Made by a program: the position numbers and the translations under genes
Shown here: in pieces, positions 1-5,523 of the stretch
How positions within the stretch are numbered: the stretch's first letter is position 1
Layout of the letters: every line of letters starts with the position of its first letter
Notes under the pieces: model-generated
What the model saw: only the letters and a program-made list of their open reading frames with translations
The model's database searches: none
What the model was told of the DNA's origin: nothing
Origin: Chloroflexota bacterium
GTDB lineage: Bacteria > Chloroflexota > UBA5177 > JANWHV01
Reading direction: 5' to 3'
Assembly (NCBI GenBank): GCA_025450255.1
Contig: JANWHV010000302.1
Location: 1-9,855, forward strand
DNA: 9,855 nucleotides

Positions 1-2
1 TC

Positions 3-92
3 GCGCCATTCATTCAGAGCCTGATCGACGCGGGAGGGTTGGAGTCATTTGTGCGCCGGCGCCTCGCGGCGCGGGCCGAAGCCGCTAGGTAA
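3..92 (+). CDS. C-terminal end of an upstream protein, possibly a LeuD-type hydratase small subunit (partial)
   Basis: The frame is open from the window edge to a TAA at 90-92 and encodes 29 residues, APFIQSLIDAGGLESFVRRR followed by LAARAEAAR. The pattern of a short helix, 'I(D/E)AGGL', an aromatic and a basic tail resembles the C-terminus of small (swivel) subunits of the isopropylmalate dehydratase/homoaconitase family, which commonly end in a similar I-x-A-G-G-L-x-x-[YF]-[VL]-[KR] segment. That family works with a large Fe-S subunit to isomerise or hydrate hydroxy-acids. The dehydratase gene lies 104 bases downstream on the same strand, so the two may be co-transcribed in an acid-catabolic operon. 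The other two forward frames are either stopped early or give an Arg/Pro-rich string. With only 29 residues, the family call is tentative; that a gene ends here is more secure. Confidence 0.5.
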   Translation, partial: APFIQSLIDAGGLESFVRRRLAARAEAAR

Positions 93-196
93 GCACGTGA
101 AGCACAGGTGTGGGCCGCCGATGCCGCGGCTCGACGAAAGACGAATGCATTGCCGCCAACGATGGCCGGTCGAGTGCGAAAACGGGGAATTGCCGG

Positions 197-1411
197 ATGA
201 AAATCGTCGCTCTGGAAACGCTGCTGCTCGATGAGTTTCCTAATCTTACCTACATTATGGTGCATACGGACGAAGGCGTCAGCGGCCTGGGCGAGACGTT
301 TTTTGGCGCGCGCGCCGTGGCCGCGTGGGTTCATGAAACGGCGGCGCCATACCTGCTCGGCAAGGATCCGTTGCACATCGATCGCCATTGGCTGGGCCTG
401 AATCCTTTTGTCGGCTTTAACAGCACCGCCGTTGAGGGTCGGGGCCGGTCGGCGGTGGACATCGCCCTGTGGGACATACTGGGTAAGGTGTGCAACCAGC
501 CCGTCTATCAACTTCTTGGTGGCGCTAGCCGCGAGCGTATTCGCACCTACAACACCTGCGCCGGGTACCGCTACGTGCGTAAGGCGCCAGGCGGCGGCGG
601 GCTGCCGGTGGAGAATTGGGGCACTGAGGCGGCGGCAAGCCCCGGCCCATACGAGGATCTTGATGCCTTCATGCACCACGCGGACGACCTGGCGCACAGC
701 CTGCTCGAACAGGGTATCACGGGCATGAAGATCTGGCCCTTTGATCCCTACGCCGAGGCCTCTGGCGGGCACGCCATCACCACCGAGGATCTCAAACGTG
801 GGCTGGAGCCGTTTGCCAAGATCCGCGCGGCGGTCGGCGACCGCATGGAGATCATGGTGGAGATGCACAGTCTGTGGAACCTGCCCTGCGCGAAAAAGAT
901 CGCGCAGGCTCTCGAGGAATACGCGCCAACCTGGTTCGAGGATCCGGTGCGCATGGACGACCTGGACGCCCTGGTCGCGTTCGCGCGTTCCACACGGGTA
1001 CCCGTCGCGGCAAGTGAGACCCTGGGCACGCGCTGGTCCTTCCGCGAGCTGCTCGAGCGGCGGGCGGCCGGCGTGGTGATCTTCGATCCGGCATGGGCCG
1101 GCGGCATATCCGAGGGACGCCGGATTGCCGCGCTGGCCGAGGCATACCAGTTGCCTATCGCGCCGCACGATTGCAGCGGACCGGTGGAATTCGCCGCCGT
1201 GGTACACCTCGCGATCAACGCACCCAACGCCCTTGTGCAGGAATCGGTCCGCGCCTACTATACCGGCTGGTATCGGGAGCTGGTAACCAACGTGCCGGAG
1301 GTGCGTGACGGCTGGGTCTATCCGTTGTCGGGACCGGGTCTCGGCACGGAGCTATTGCCGGAGGTGAGGAAACGAGGCGATGCGCACGGCCAAATCTCCC
1401 AGATTCAATAG
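197..1411 (+). CDS. Enolase-superfamily acid-sugar dehydratase (mandelate racemase / galactonate dehydratase type)
   Basis: The 404-residue product has the two-part enolase-superfamily layout: an N-terminal capping domain (about 1-125, with the GLGET loop at 30-34) and a TIM barrel (about 130-360). Such enzymes abstract the proton alpha to a carboxylate with Mg2+ and usually dehydrate aldonic or uronic-derived sugar acids to 2-keto-3-deoxy acids in the cytoplasm. Visible active-site residues are K178 in GMKIWPFD, metal ligands E222 (VEMHSLW), E248 (WFEDP) and E274 (SETLGTR), H224 two residues after the first ligand as in galactonate/mannonate dehydratases, the D298/H324 dyad (DPAWAGG...APHD) and E349 (VQES). 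Nothing catalytic is missing. The residue after K-x is W180 rather than the second Lys or His of classic racemases, so a dehydratase is favoured. A Gly-rich insert lies at 131-155. The ATG at 197 is chosen because GGGGA sits 8 bases upstream and the homologous N-terminus begins there; an in-frame GTG at 110 would add 29 residues unlike the family. The exact substrate is unknown. The sugar importer lies downstream. Confidence 0.88.
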   Translation: MKIVALETLLLDEFPNLTYIMVHTDEGVSGLGETFFGARAVAAWVHETAAPYLLGKDPLHIDRHWLGLNPFVGFNSTAVEGRGRSAVDIALWDILGKVCNQPVYQLLGGASRERIRTYNTCAGYRYVRKAPGGGGLPVENWGTEAAASPGPYEDLDAFMHHADDLAHSLLEQGITGMKIWPFDPYAEASGGHAITTEDLKRGLEPFAKIRAAVGDRMEIMVEMHSLWNLPCAKKIAQALEEYAPTWFEDPVRMDDLDALVAFARSTRVPVAASETLGTRWSFRELLERRAAGVVIFDPAWAGGISEGRRIAALAEAYQLPIAPHDCSGPVEFAAVVHLAINAPNALVQESVRAYYTGWYRELVTNVPEVRDGWVYPLSGPGLGTELLPEVRKRGDAHGQISQIQ

Positions 1412-1436
1412 GGCAGGGCTAGCAAGCCGCGATCCG

Positions 1437-1465
1437 TTGACAACAGACCTATTGCCATATAGAGT
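1437..1465 (+). promoter_or_regulatory. Candidate sigma70-type promoter upstream of the transporter operon
   Basis: A consensus -35 TTGACA (1437-1442) is followed after 17 bases by TAGAGT (1460-1465), which matches the -10 consensus at four of six bases. An overlapping TATAGA at 1458-1463 is an alternative at 15-base spacing. Transcription would start near 1472, just upstream of the 18-bp palindrome at 1481-1498, so a bound repressor could block it as a roadblock. Base matching alone supports this. Confidence 0.45.
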
Positions 1466-1473
1466 GCGTTACA

Positions 1474-1502
1474 TTGGACGTATTCTGTATACAGAATATA
1501 AA
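1474..1502 (+). promoter_or_regulatory. Candidate promoter with operator in its spacer
   Basis: TTGGAC (1474-1479, weak -35) and TATAAA (1497-1502, five of six -10 matches) are separated by exactly 17 bases. The palindrome at 1481-1498 fills this spacer and overlaps the first two bases of the -10, a classic steric-repression layout. The start site would be near 1509, giving a leader of about 200 bases before the binding-protein gene. It could act together with, or instead of, the TTGACA promoter just upstream. Confidence 0.45.
1481..1498 (+). promoter_or_regulatory. Perfect 18-bp palindromic operator, GntR/FadR type
   Basis: TATTCTGTATACAGAATA reads identically on both strands with no mismatch. 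Its centre TGTATACA is the kind of core bound by FCD-domain (FadR-subfamily) GntR regulators, many of which control sugar-acid and organic-acid genes in response to a pathway metabolite. It lies in an AT-rich pocket of a GC-rich region, between the -35 and -10 of one candidate promoter and just after the start of another. That placement suggests repression of the downstream transporter operon. No regulator gene is present in the window. The perfect symmetry is directly seen; the family assignment is inference. Confidence 0.6.
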
Positions 1503-1710
1503 ACGTTGCCGGCGGCGATAGCGACGACGTTATCGTGCGGCTGCGTTCACCGGGCCGCGGTTTCGTTCTAGACAACCGGCCAAGCTGGAGAAGGGAGGTG
1601 AGATACCATCGGGTCAGGCACTTTCCGGCCGCGGTTGGAACTCCGGTTTCGTCGTACGAGGCGGCGATCGCTCATTAAAGCTGTCCTCAAAGCAGAGATA
1701 GGAATGCCTC
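1503..1710 (+). other. Long untranslated leader of the transporter operon, with an orphan Shine-Dalgarno
   Basis: About 200 bases between the promoters and the binding-protein start contain no convincing gene. A strong Shine-Dalgarno-like GGGAGGTGAG lies at 1593-1602, but no ATG, GTG or TTG follows at normal spacing. A GTG within it (1598) opens a 26-codon frame ending at TAA 1676-1678 (product starts VRYHRVRHF), preceded by GGAG at 1587-1590. A weak hairpin (CGATA at 1516-1520 with TATCG at 1531-1535) is also present. A leader peptide or structured leader is possible but unproven. Confidence 0.25.
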
Positions 1711-2838
1711 ATGCACGGTAAGTTTGCTCGCCCTGCCGCTATTGTTGGCGTGGCTGCCCTCGTTGCATTGTCCGTCCTTCAACCAGTGCGCCAGACGGCT
1801 TTCGCTCGCACCGCGGCCATGCCGCCGCTGCGCGCGCTCAGCCACGGCGCTCCCTATACCATCGCGCTCTCCAACTCGTTTATCGGCAATACCTGGCGCG
1901 TGGAGATGGAGAGCGAGTTCCGCGGCGCCTGTCAAATGCCGCCACTCAAGTCGATGGTCAAATGCACGGCTTACAATTCGGGGAACGACGTCTCGAAGCA
2001 GACCCAGCAGATCGATAACCTGATCTCCTCAAAGGTGGACGCGATCCTGATTGACGCCGCTTCGCCGACCGGCCTGAACGGCGTGATCGCGCAAGCTTGC
2101 GGCGCCGGCATCCTTGTCGTCTCGTACGATAACCAGGTCACCGCGCCCTGCGCCTTGCAGATCAACACGGACGAGGTAGCGTTCGGCAAGCAAATGGCCA
2201 CCTACCTTGTCGCCGCCATGCACGACAAGGGCAACGGGGTGATGGTGACCGGCGTCGCCGGCACGTCCGCCGATCGTGACCGCAACACCGGCGCGATGGC
2301 GGTCTTCAGCAAGTATCCCGGCATCAAGGTCATCTCAAAGTACACCGGCATGTGGGCGTCCGACGTTGCCCAGCGCAATACCGCCTCGGCCCTGCCATCG
2401 CTGGGAAAGATTGACGGCTACTGGGTCCAGGGCGGCACCGATGGCGTGATCCGCTCTCTCCTCGCGGCCCATCGTCCGCTGGTGCCGTTTGCCGGCGAGG
2501 CCGAGAATGGCTTCCGCGAGTTCATGCTGCAATATAAGAGTAAGGGCTGGAAGGCCATTTCGGTCGGCCAGCCGCCCTTCATCGGCCTGGTTGCCCTGGA
2601 GTTGGCCCTGGAAGTGCTCGACGGCAAGCGGCCCAAGGGTAACGTCAGTATTCCCTTCCCGTTCGTGACCACCGACACGGTGAAAGAGGGGACGACTGCC
2701 TTCAAGAATCTGCCTGCCAGCTTCTTTGACGACTTCACCGACAGCGGGCCCAATGCCACGGTGATCATCTGCGTGACCGCGGCGACCAAGGGCACTCCGT
2801 GCCCAGGCTCCATCAACATCCGCCTGCCGAAGGCGTAG
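1711..2838 (+). CDS. Sugar-binding protein of a CUT2-type ABC importer
   Basis: The 375-residue product has a basic N-terminus and a hydrophobic stretch (about 9-23) consistent with export, then a type 1 periplasmic-binding-protein fold of the ribose/galactose class. The mature part begins YTIALSNSFIGNTWR (49-63), the usual first strand and ligand-contact loop, followed by a helix with QTQQIDNLISSKVDAILIDA (97-116), a hinge-region SYDN (138-141), and VTGVAGTSADRDRN (179-192). It should capture a sugar or sugar-like ligand outside the membrane and hand it to the two permeases. No lipobox cysteine follows the hydrophobic stretch, so it is either cleaved and soluble or held by an uncleaved anchor. 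Six cysteines fall in three local pairs (74/85, 130/147, 354/364), suggesting disulfides. The ATG at 1711 has AGGA 7 bases upstream. It is the first gene of the operon; the ATPase follows after 111 bases. The fold call is firm, the substrate unknown. Confidence 0.88.
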   Translation: MHGKFARPAAIVGVAALVALSVLQPVRQTAFARTAAMPPLRALSHGAPYTIALSNSFIGNTWRVEMESEFRGACQMPPLKSMVKCTAYNSGNDVSKQTQQIDNLISSKVDAILIDAASPTGLNGVIAQACGAGILVVSYDNQVTAPCALQINTDEVAFGKQMATYLVAAMHDKGNGVMVTGVAGTSADRDRNTGAMAVFSKYPGIKVISKYTGMWASDVAQRNTASALPSLGKIDGYWVQGGTDGVIRSLLAAHRPLVPFAGEAENGFREFMLQYKSKGWKAISVGQPPFIGLVALELALEVLDGKRPKGNVSIPFPFVTTDTVKEGTTAFKNLPASFFDDFTDSGPNATVIICVTAATKGTPCPGSINIRLPKA

Positions 2839-2852
2839 CCCGCTGCATCAAC

Positions 2853-2888
2853 GGGGCGCCCGCGACGCGCGAAGGTCGCGGGCGCCTC
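2853..2888 (+). repeat. Intercistronic GC-rich stem-loop between binding-protein and ATPase genes
   Basis: GGCGCCCGCGAC (2855-2866) pairs perfectly with GTCGCGGGCGCC (2875-2886) around an 8-base loop; two further pairs (G-U and G-C) extend it to 14. No T-tract follows, so it is not a standard intrinsic terminator. In transporter operons such hairpins after the binding-protein gene often protect its mRNA from 3' decay, or end part of the transcripts, so that binding protein exceeds the membrane components. The structure is seen; the role is inferred. Confidence 0.65.
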
Positions 2889-2949
2889 CACTCACTCCCT
2901 GTCCTCCGGCTCATCTACGGCGTCCACTATCAATCCGGGAGGCGCGCGC

Positions 2950-4482
2950 GTGCCGAGCATAGAGGGAATGGCGATCTCCAAGTCGTTCGGCGGCGTGCGA
3001 GCGCTGCGAAACGCGTCCTTCAGCGCGATGCGTGGTGAGGGGCACGCTCTGGTCGGCGCGAACGGCGCCGGCAAGAGCACGCTGATCAAAATCCTCAGTG
3101 GGCTCTATCCGCCCGACACCGGCCAGGTGCGCGTTCAGGATCGCGACGTGTCTCTCGGCAGCCCGCAGGCCGCCCTTCGACTCGGCATCGCGACGGTGTT
3201 TCAAGAGCTGACGCTGCTCCCATATATGACGGTGGCCGAGAACCTGCTGCTGGGACGCGAGCCGCGCGTCTGCGGGCTGATCCGCCGGGGCTCGCTGCCG
3301 GACGCCGCGCAGGCCCTGCTCGACCGGTATCAGGTTGCCGACCTGAACCCCATGGAGTTGGTCGCGCACCTACCGCTGGGCCAGCGCCAGATTGTGGAGA
3401 TCGTCAAGACGGTCTCGCGAAACCCCGAGATTCTGTTCCTGGATGAGCCGACCTCAGCGCTGGCCGAGGGAGAAGTAAAATGGCTATTCCAGTTGATTCA
3501 CGACCTCCGCGGACGGGGCGTGTGCATGGTATTCACCTCGCATCGTTGGAACGAGATCAAGGGCATCGCCGATCGCATCACCGTCTTTCGCAACGGGGAA
3601 AGCGTGGGCATTTTCACCGGCGCCGAGCTGAGCGAGGAGGCAGCAGTCGAGTTGATGACCGGGCGGAAACTGGATATGCAGTATCCTGAGCCGGCAGCCC
3701 TGGCACAGCGGACCGCCGTCTTTGCCGGCAGCGACCTGACCGGCAGGGCATTGAATGGCGCGACATTCGCCGCCTATAAGGGCGAGATCCTGGGCATCGG
3801 CGGCCTGGCCGGGCAGGGGCAGCGCGATCTGTTTCTGGCCCTGTTTGGCGCGCAGCGTATTAAGTCCGGCACGATCGCGATCGAAGGGCGTACGGTAAAG
3901 CTGCGCAATCCCCGTGAAGCGATCCGCGCGGGCATCGCGCTCGTCCCTGAGGACCGCAAGACCGAGGGCCTATTTCTGCCACTCTCGATTCGCGCCAACC
4001 TGACCCTGCCGGTGCTTGGCCGCTTGACACGAGCGGGCATCATCAAGCGAAGCGCCGAGGAATCGATGAACCACGGCATCATCGAGCAGTTGGCGATCCG
4101 AACACCCAGCCAGGATCAGCCAGTGGGCGCGTTGAGCGGCGGTAACCAACAAAAGGTGCTCATTGGCCGTTGGCTTCTCTCTGGAGCCAGGATTTTGCTG
4201 TTTTACGATATTACGCGCGGCGTCGACGTTGCTACAAAGCATGACATTTACGAGCTGATGCTGCGCCTGGCCGGTCAGGGCCACACCCTCATTTTCTATT
4301 CCACTGACACCGAAGAGCTCGCTCACGTGTGCCATCGCGTGATCATCATGCGCGAGGGGCGCTTCGTGGCCGAGCTGGAAGGGAAGACCATTTCACCGGA
4401 AGCTATCGTGGCTGCCGCCATGCGCATTCACAGTCAGGAGAACATCGTGGTCGATGGCCTCGCGGCCGGGGCGCCGGCATGA
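2950..4482 (+). CDS. Sugar ABC importer ATPase with two nucleotide-binding domains (RbsA/MglA-like)
   Basis: This 510-residue cytoplasmic ATPase powers the importer and has the tandem-domain length of RbsA/MglA. Domain 1 (about 3-240) has Walker A GANGAGKST (36-44, K42), Q-loop Q85, a signature reduced to LPLGQRQ (141-147), Walker B ILFLDEP (161-167, with D165 and E166) and H-loop H198. Domain 2 (about 255-495) has a degenerate Walker A, GLAGQGQRD (285-293), in which the Lys is Q291, but a textbook signature LSGGNQQ (395-401). Its Walker B reads ILLFYDITRG (415-424), with Y419 and D420 where Asp-Glu normally stand, and S451 in place of the H-loop His. Loss of the second-domain Lys and His is normal for this family; the Walker B change is a further departure. 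The start is GTG at 2950, backed by GGGAGG at 2937-2942. The stop overlaps the start of permease 1 in an ATGA. Confidence 0.92.
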   Translation: MPSIEGMAISKSFGGVRALRNASFSAMRGEGHALVGANGAGKSTLIKILSGLYPPDTGQVRVQDRDVSLGSPQAALRLGIATVFQELTLLPYMTVAENLLLGREPRVCGLIRRGSLPDAAQALLDRYQVADLNPMELVAHLPLGQRQIVEIVKTVSRNPEILFLDEPTSALAEGEVKWLFQLIHDLRGRGVCMVFTSHRWNEIKGIADRITVFRNGESVGIFTGAELSEEAAVELMTGRKLDMQYPEPAALAQRTAVFAGSDLTGRALNGATFAAYKGEILGIGGLAGQGQRDLFLALFGAQRIKSGTIAIEGRTVKLRNPREAIRAGIALVPEDRKTEGLFLPLSIRANLTLPVLGRLTRAGIIKRSAEESMNHGIIEQLAIRTPSQDQPVGALSGGNQQKVLIGRWLLSGARILLFYDITRGVDVATKHDIYELMLRLAGQGHTLIFYSTDTEELAHVCHRVIIMREGRFVAELEGKTISPEAIVAAAMRIHSQENIVVDGLAAGAPA

Positions 4483-4492
4483 GCATGCCGGC
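4473..4492 (+). repeat. Inverted repeat over the permease 1 start codon
   Basis: GCCGGCATG (4473-4481) and CATGCCGGC (4484-4492) are perfect 9-base arms separated by AG. As RNA, a stable hairpin would close the GCCGGC arms around an 8-base loop, leaving both candidate ATGs (4479 and 4485) in or beside the loop, directly over the ATPase stop. No good Shine-Dalgarno precedes this start. Translational coupling, in which ribosomes finishing the ATPase open the structure, is a reasonable inference. Confidence 0.55.
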
Positions 4493-5513
4493 AGCGCGCA
4501 AGAGTGCCGGGCGCCGCTTCACCAGCGGCGCGCGCCTCCGCTTCTACAGCGCGCAGAACGTGCCCTTGCTTCTCAGCCTGGGTTTGCTGATCGTGATGAT
4601 CGTGCTCTACTACGTGCTGTTCAATGTGCGCGAGGGACACGCTCCCGGCAACTTTGAGCTGACTACCACCAGCAATAACACGCTAACGACCGGCCTGGCG
4701 GCAATTGGCCAGACGCTCGTGGTCCTCACCGGCGGCATCGACCTCTCAGTTGGCGGCATCATCGACATGACCAACGCCTTTGCCGCCGGGCACATCGGCA
4801 CCGGCGCCGGCTCGATTATCGGAGTCTCGTTCCTGGTGCTGCTCCTGGGCACCGCGGCCGGACTGGTCAACGGTCTTCTGGTAGCGTATGGCCGCCTGCA
4901 GCCGATTGTGGTTACCCTTGCCACGCTGACGATCTACCAGGGACTGGCGATCGAGATCCTGAATTCTCCGGGCGGCCAGATTCCGCCGAGTCTTACCACC
5001 CTGTTGTCCGGCACGGTCCCCGCCCTTGACCATTTGCCCAACAGCCTGGTTCTGCTTGTGCTGCTGGTGCTCGGCTGGCAGGCCCTGCGCCGCACCCGCT
5101 TCCTGACCACGCTATACGCTATCGGCAATGACGCGCGCGCCGCGCGCGCCAACGGCGCGCCCGTCCTGCGCGCCCGGCTTGGAGCGTACGCCCTGAGCGG
5201 CTTCTTCTCCGGCGCGGCGGGTCTCTACTTCGCCGCCGTCAATACATCCGGAGACGCGACCTCCGGTGATGGGTTCACCCTCACCTCGATCGCGGCGGTG
5301 GTGCTGGGCGGTGTCAGCCTGTTCGGTGGGCGCGGCAGCGCGGTCGGCGCCCTGGCGGGAGCGTTTATTCTCAACCTGATCCTGATCGTGTTGTTCTTTA
5401 CGCCAATCGATCAGGAATATACCGACCTGTTCCAGGGTCTTTTCCTGATCCTCGCCGTCGTGGCGAGTGTGCTCGTCGGCCGGTTGCTGCAGCGCGGCCG
5501 CCAGGCGGCGTGA
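4479..5513 (+). CDS. Sugar ABC importer permease 1 (RbsC-like, BPD_transp_2 family)
   Basis: This 344-residue inner-membrane protein should form half of the translocation channel. After a basic cytoplasmic N-terminus (1-26) come hydrophobic segments at roughly 28-50, 72-107, 112-137, 142-160, 187-202, 233-256, 266-281, 287-308 and 316-336. Family motifs are AIGQTLVVLTGGIDLSVGG (75-93), the cytoplasmic coupling loop YAIGNDARAARANG (213-226), and SIAAVVLGGVSLFGGRGS (270-287). The start at 4479 gives an ATGA overlap with the ATPase stop. The frame is open further upstream inside the ATPase gene, but that stretch is Arg/His-rich and unlike a permease. A second in-frame ATG at 4485 is equally possible. 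The next permease starts 10 bases after the stop, so both should be made together as a heterodimer. Confidence 0.9.
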   Translation: MSMPAARKSAGRRFTSGARLRFYSAQNVPLLLSLGLLIVMIVLYYVLFNVREGHAPGNFELTTTSNNTLTTGLAAIGQTLVVLTGGIDLSVGGIIDMTNAFAAGHIGTGAGSIIGVSFLVLLLGTAAGLVNGLLVAYGRLQPIVVTLATLTIYQGLAIEILNSPGGQIPPSLTTLLSGTVPALDHLPNSLVLLVLLVLGWQALRRTRFLTTLYAIGNDARAARANGAPVLRARLGAYALSGFFSGAAGLYFAAVNTSGDATSGDGFTLTSIAAVVLGGVSLFGGRGSAVGALAGAFILNLILIVLFFTPIDQEYTDLFQGLFLILAVVASVLVGRLLQRGRQAA

Positions 5514-5523
5514 GGAGGAGAAC

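Noticed and set aside
14..1207. Long minus-strand open frame opposite the dehydratase gene.
   Set aside because: It is a shadow of the strongly supported + strand enzyme in high-GC DNA; its translation is rich in Arg, Ala and His and shows no domain.
1380..1571. 63-codon frame running from the dehydratase end across the promoters.
   Set aside because: It overlaps the dehydratase gene and both promoter candidates, has no ribosome site, and its product has no recognisable features.
1553..1636. Ten-base direct repeat GGCCGCGGTT (1553-1562 and 1627-1636) in the operon leader.
   Set aside because: It is short, GC-rich and contains a common self-complementary hexamer; chance is likely in this base composition.
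4329..4478. Upstream extension of permease 1 by 50 codons inside the ATPase gene.
   Set aside because: The extension is Arg/His/Gly-rich, overlaps conserved ATPase sequence and does not resemble a permease N-terminus; the ATGA start is better.
5128..5175. Alternating GCGC-rich stretch in permease 1 that looks like a simple repeat.
   Set aside because: It encodes the normal permease coupling loop (DARAARANGAPVLRAR) and reflects Arg/Ala codons in high-GC DNA.
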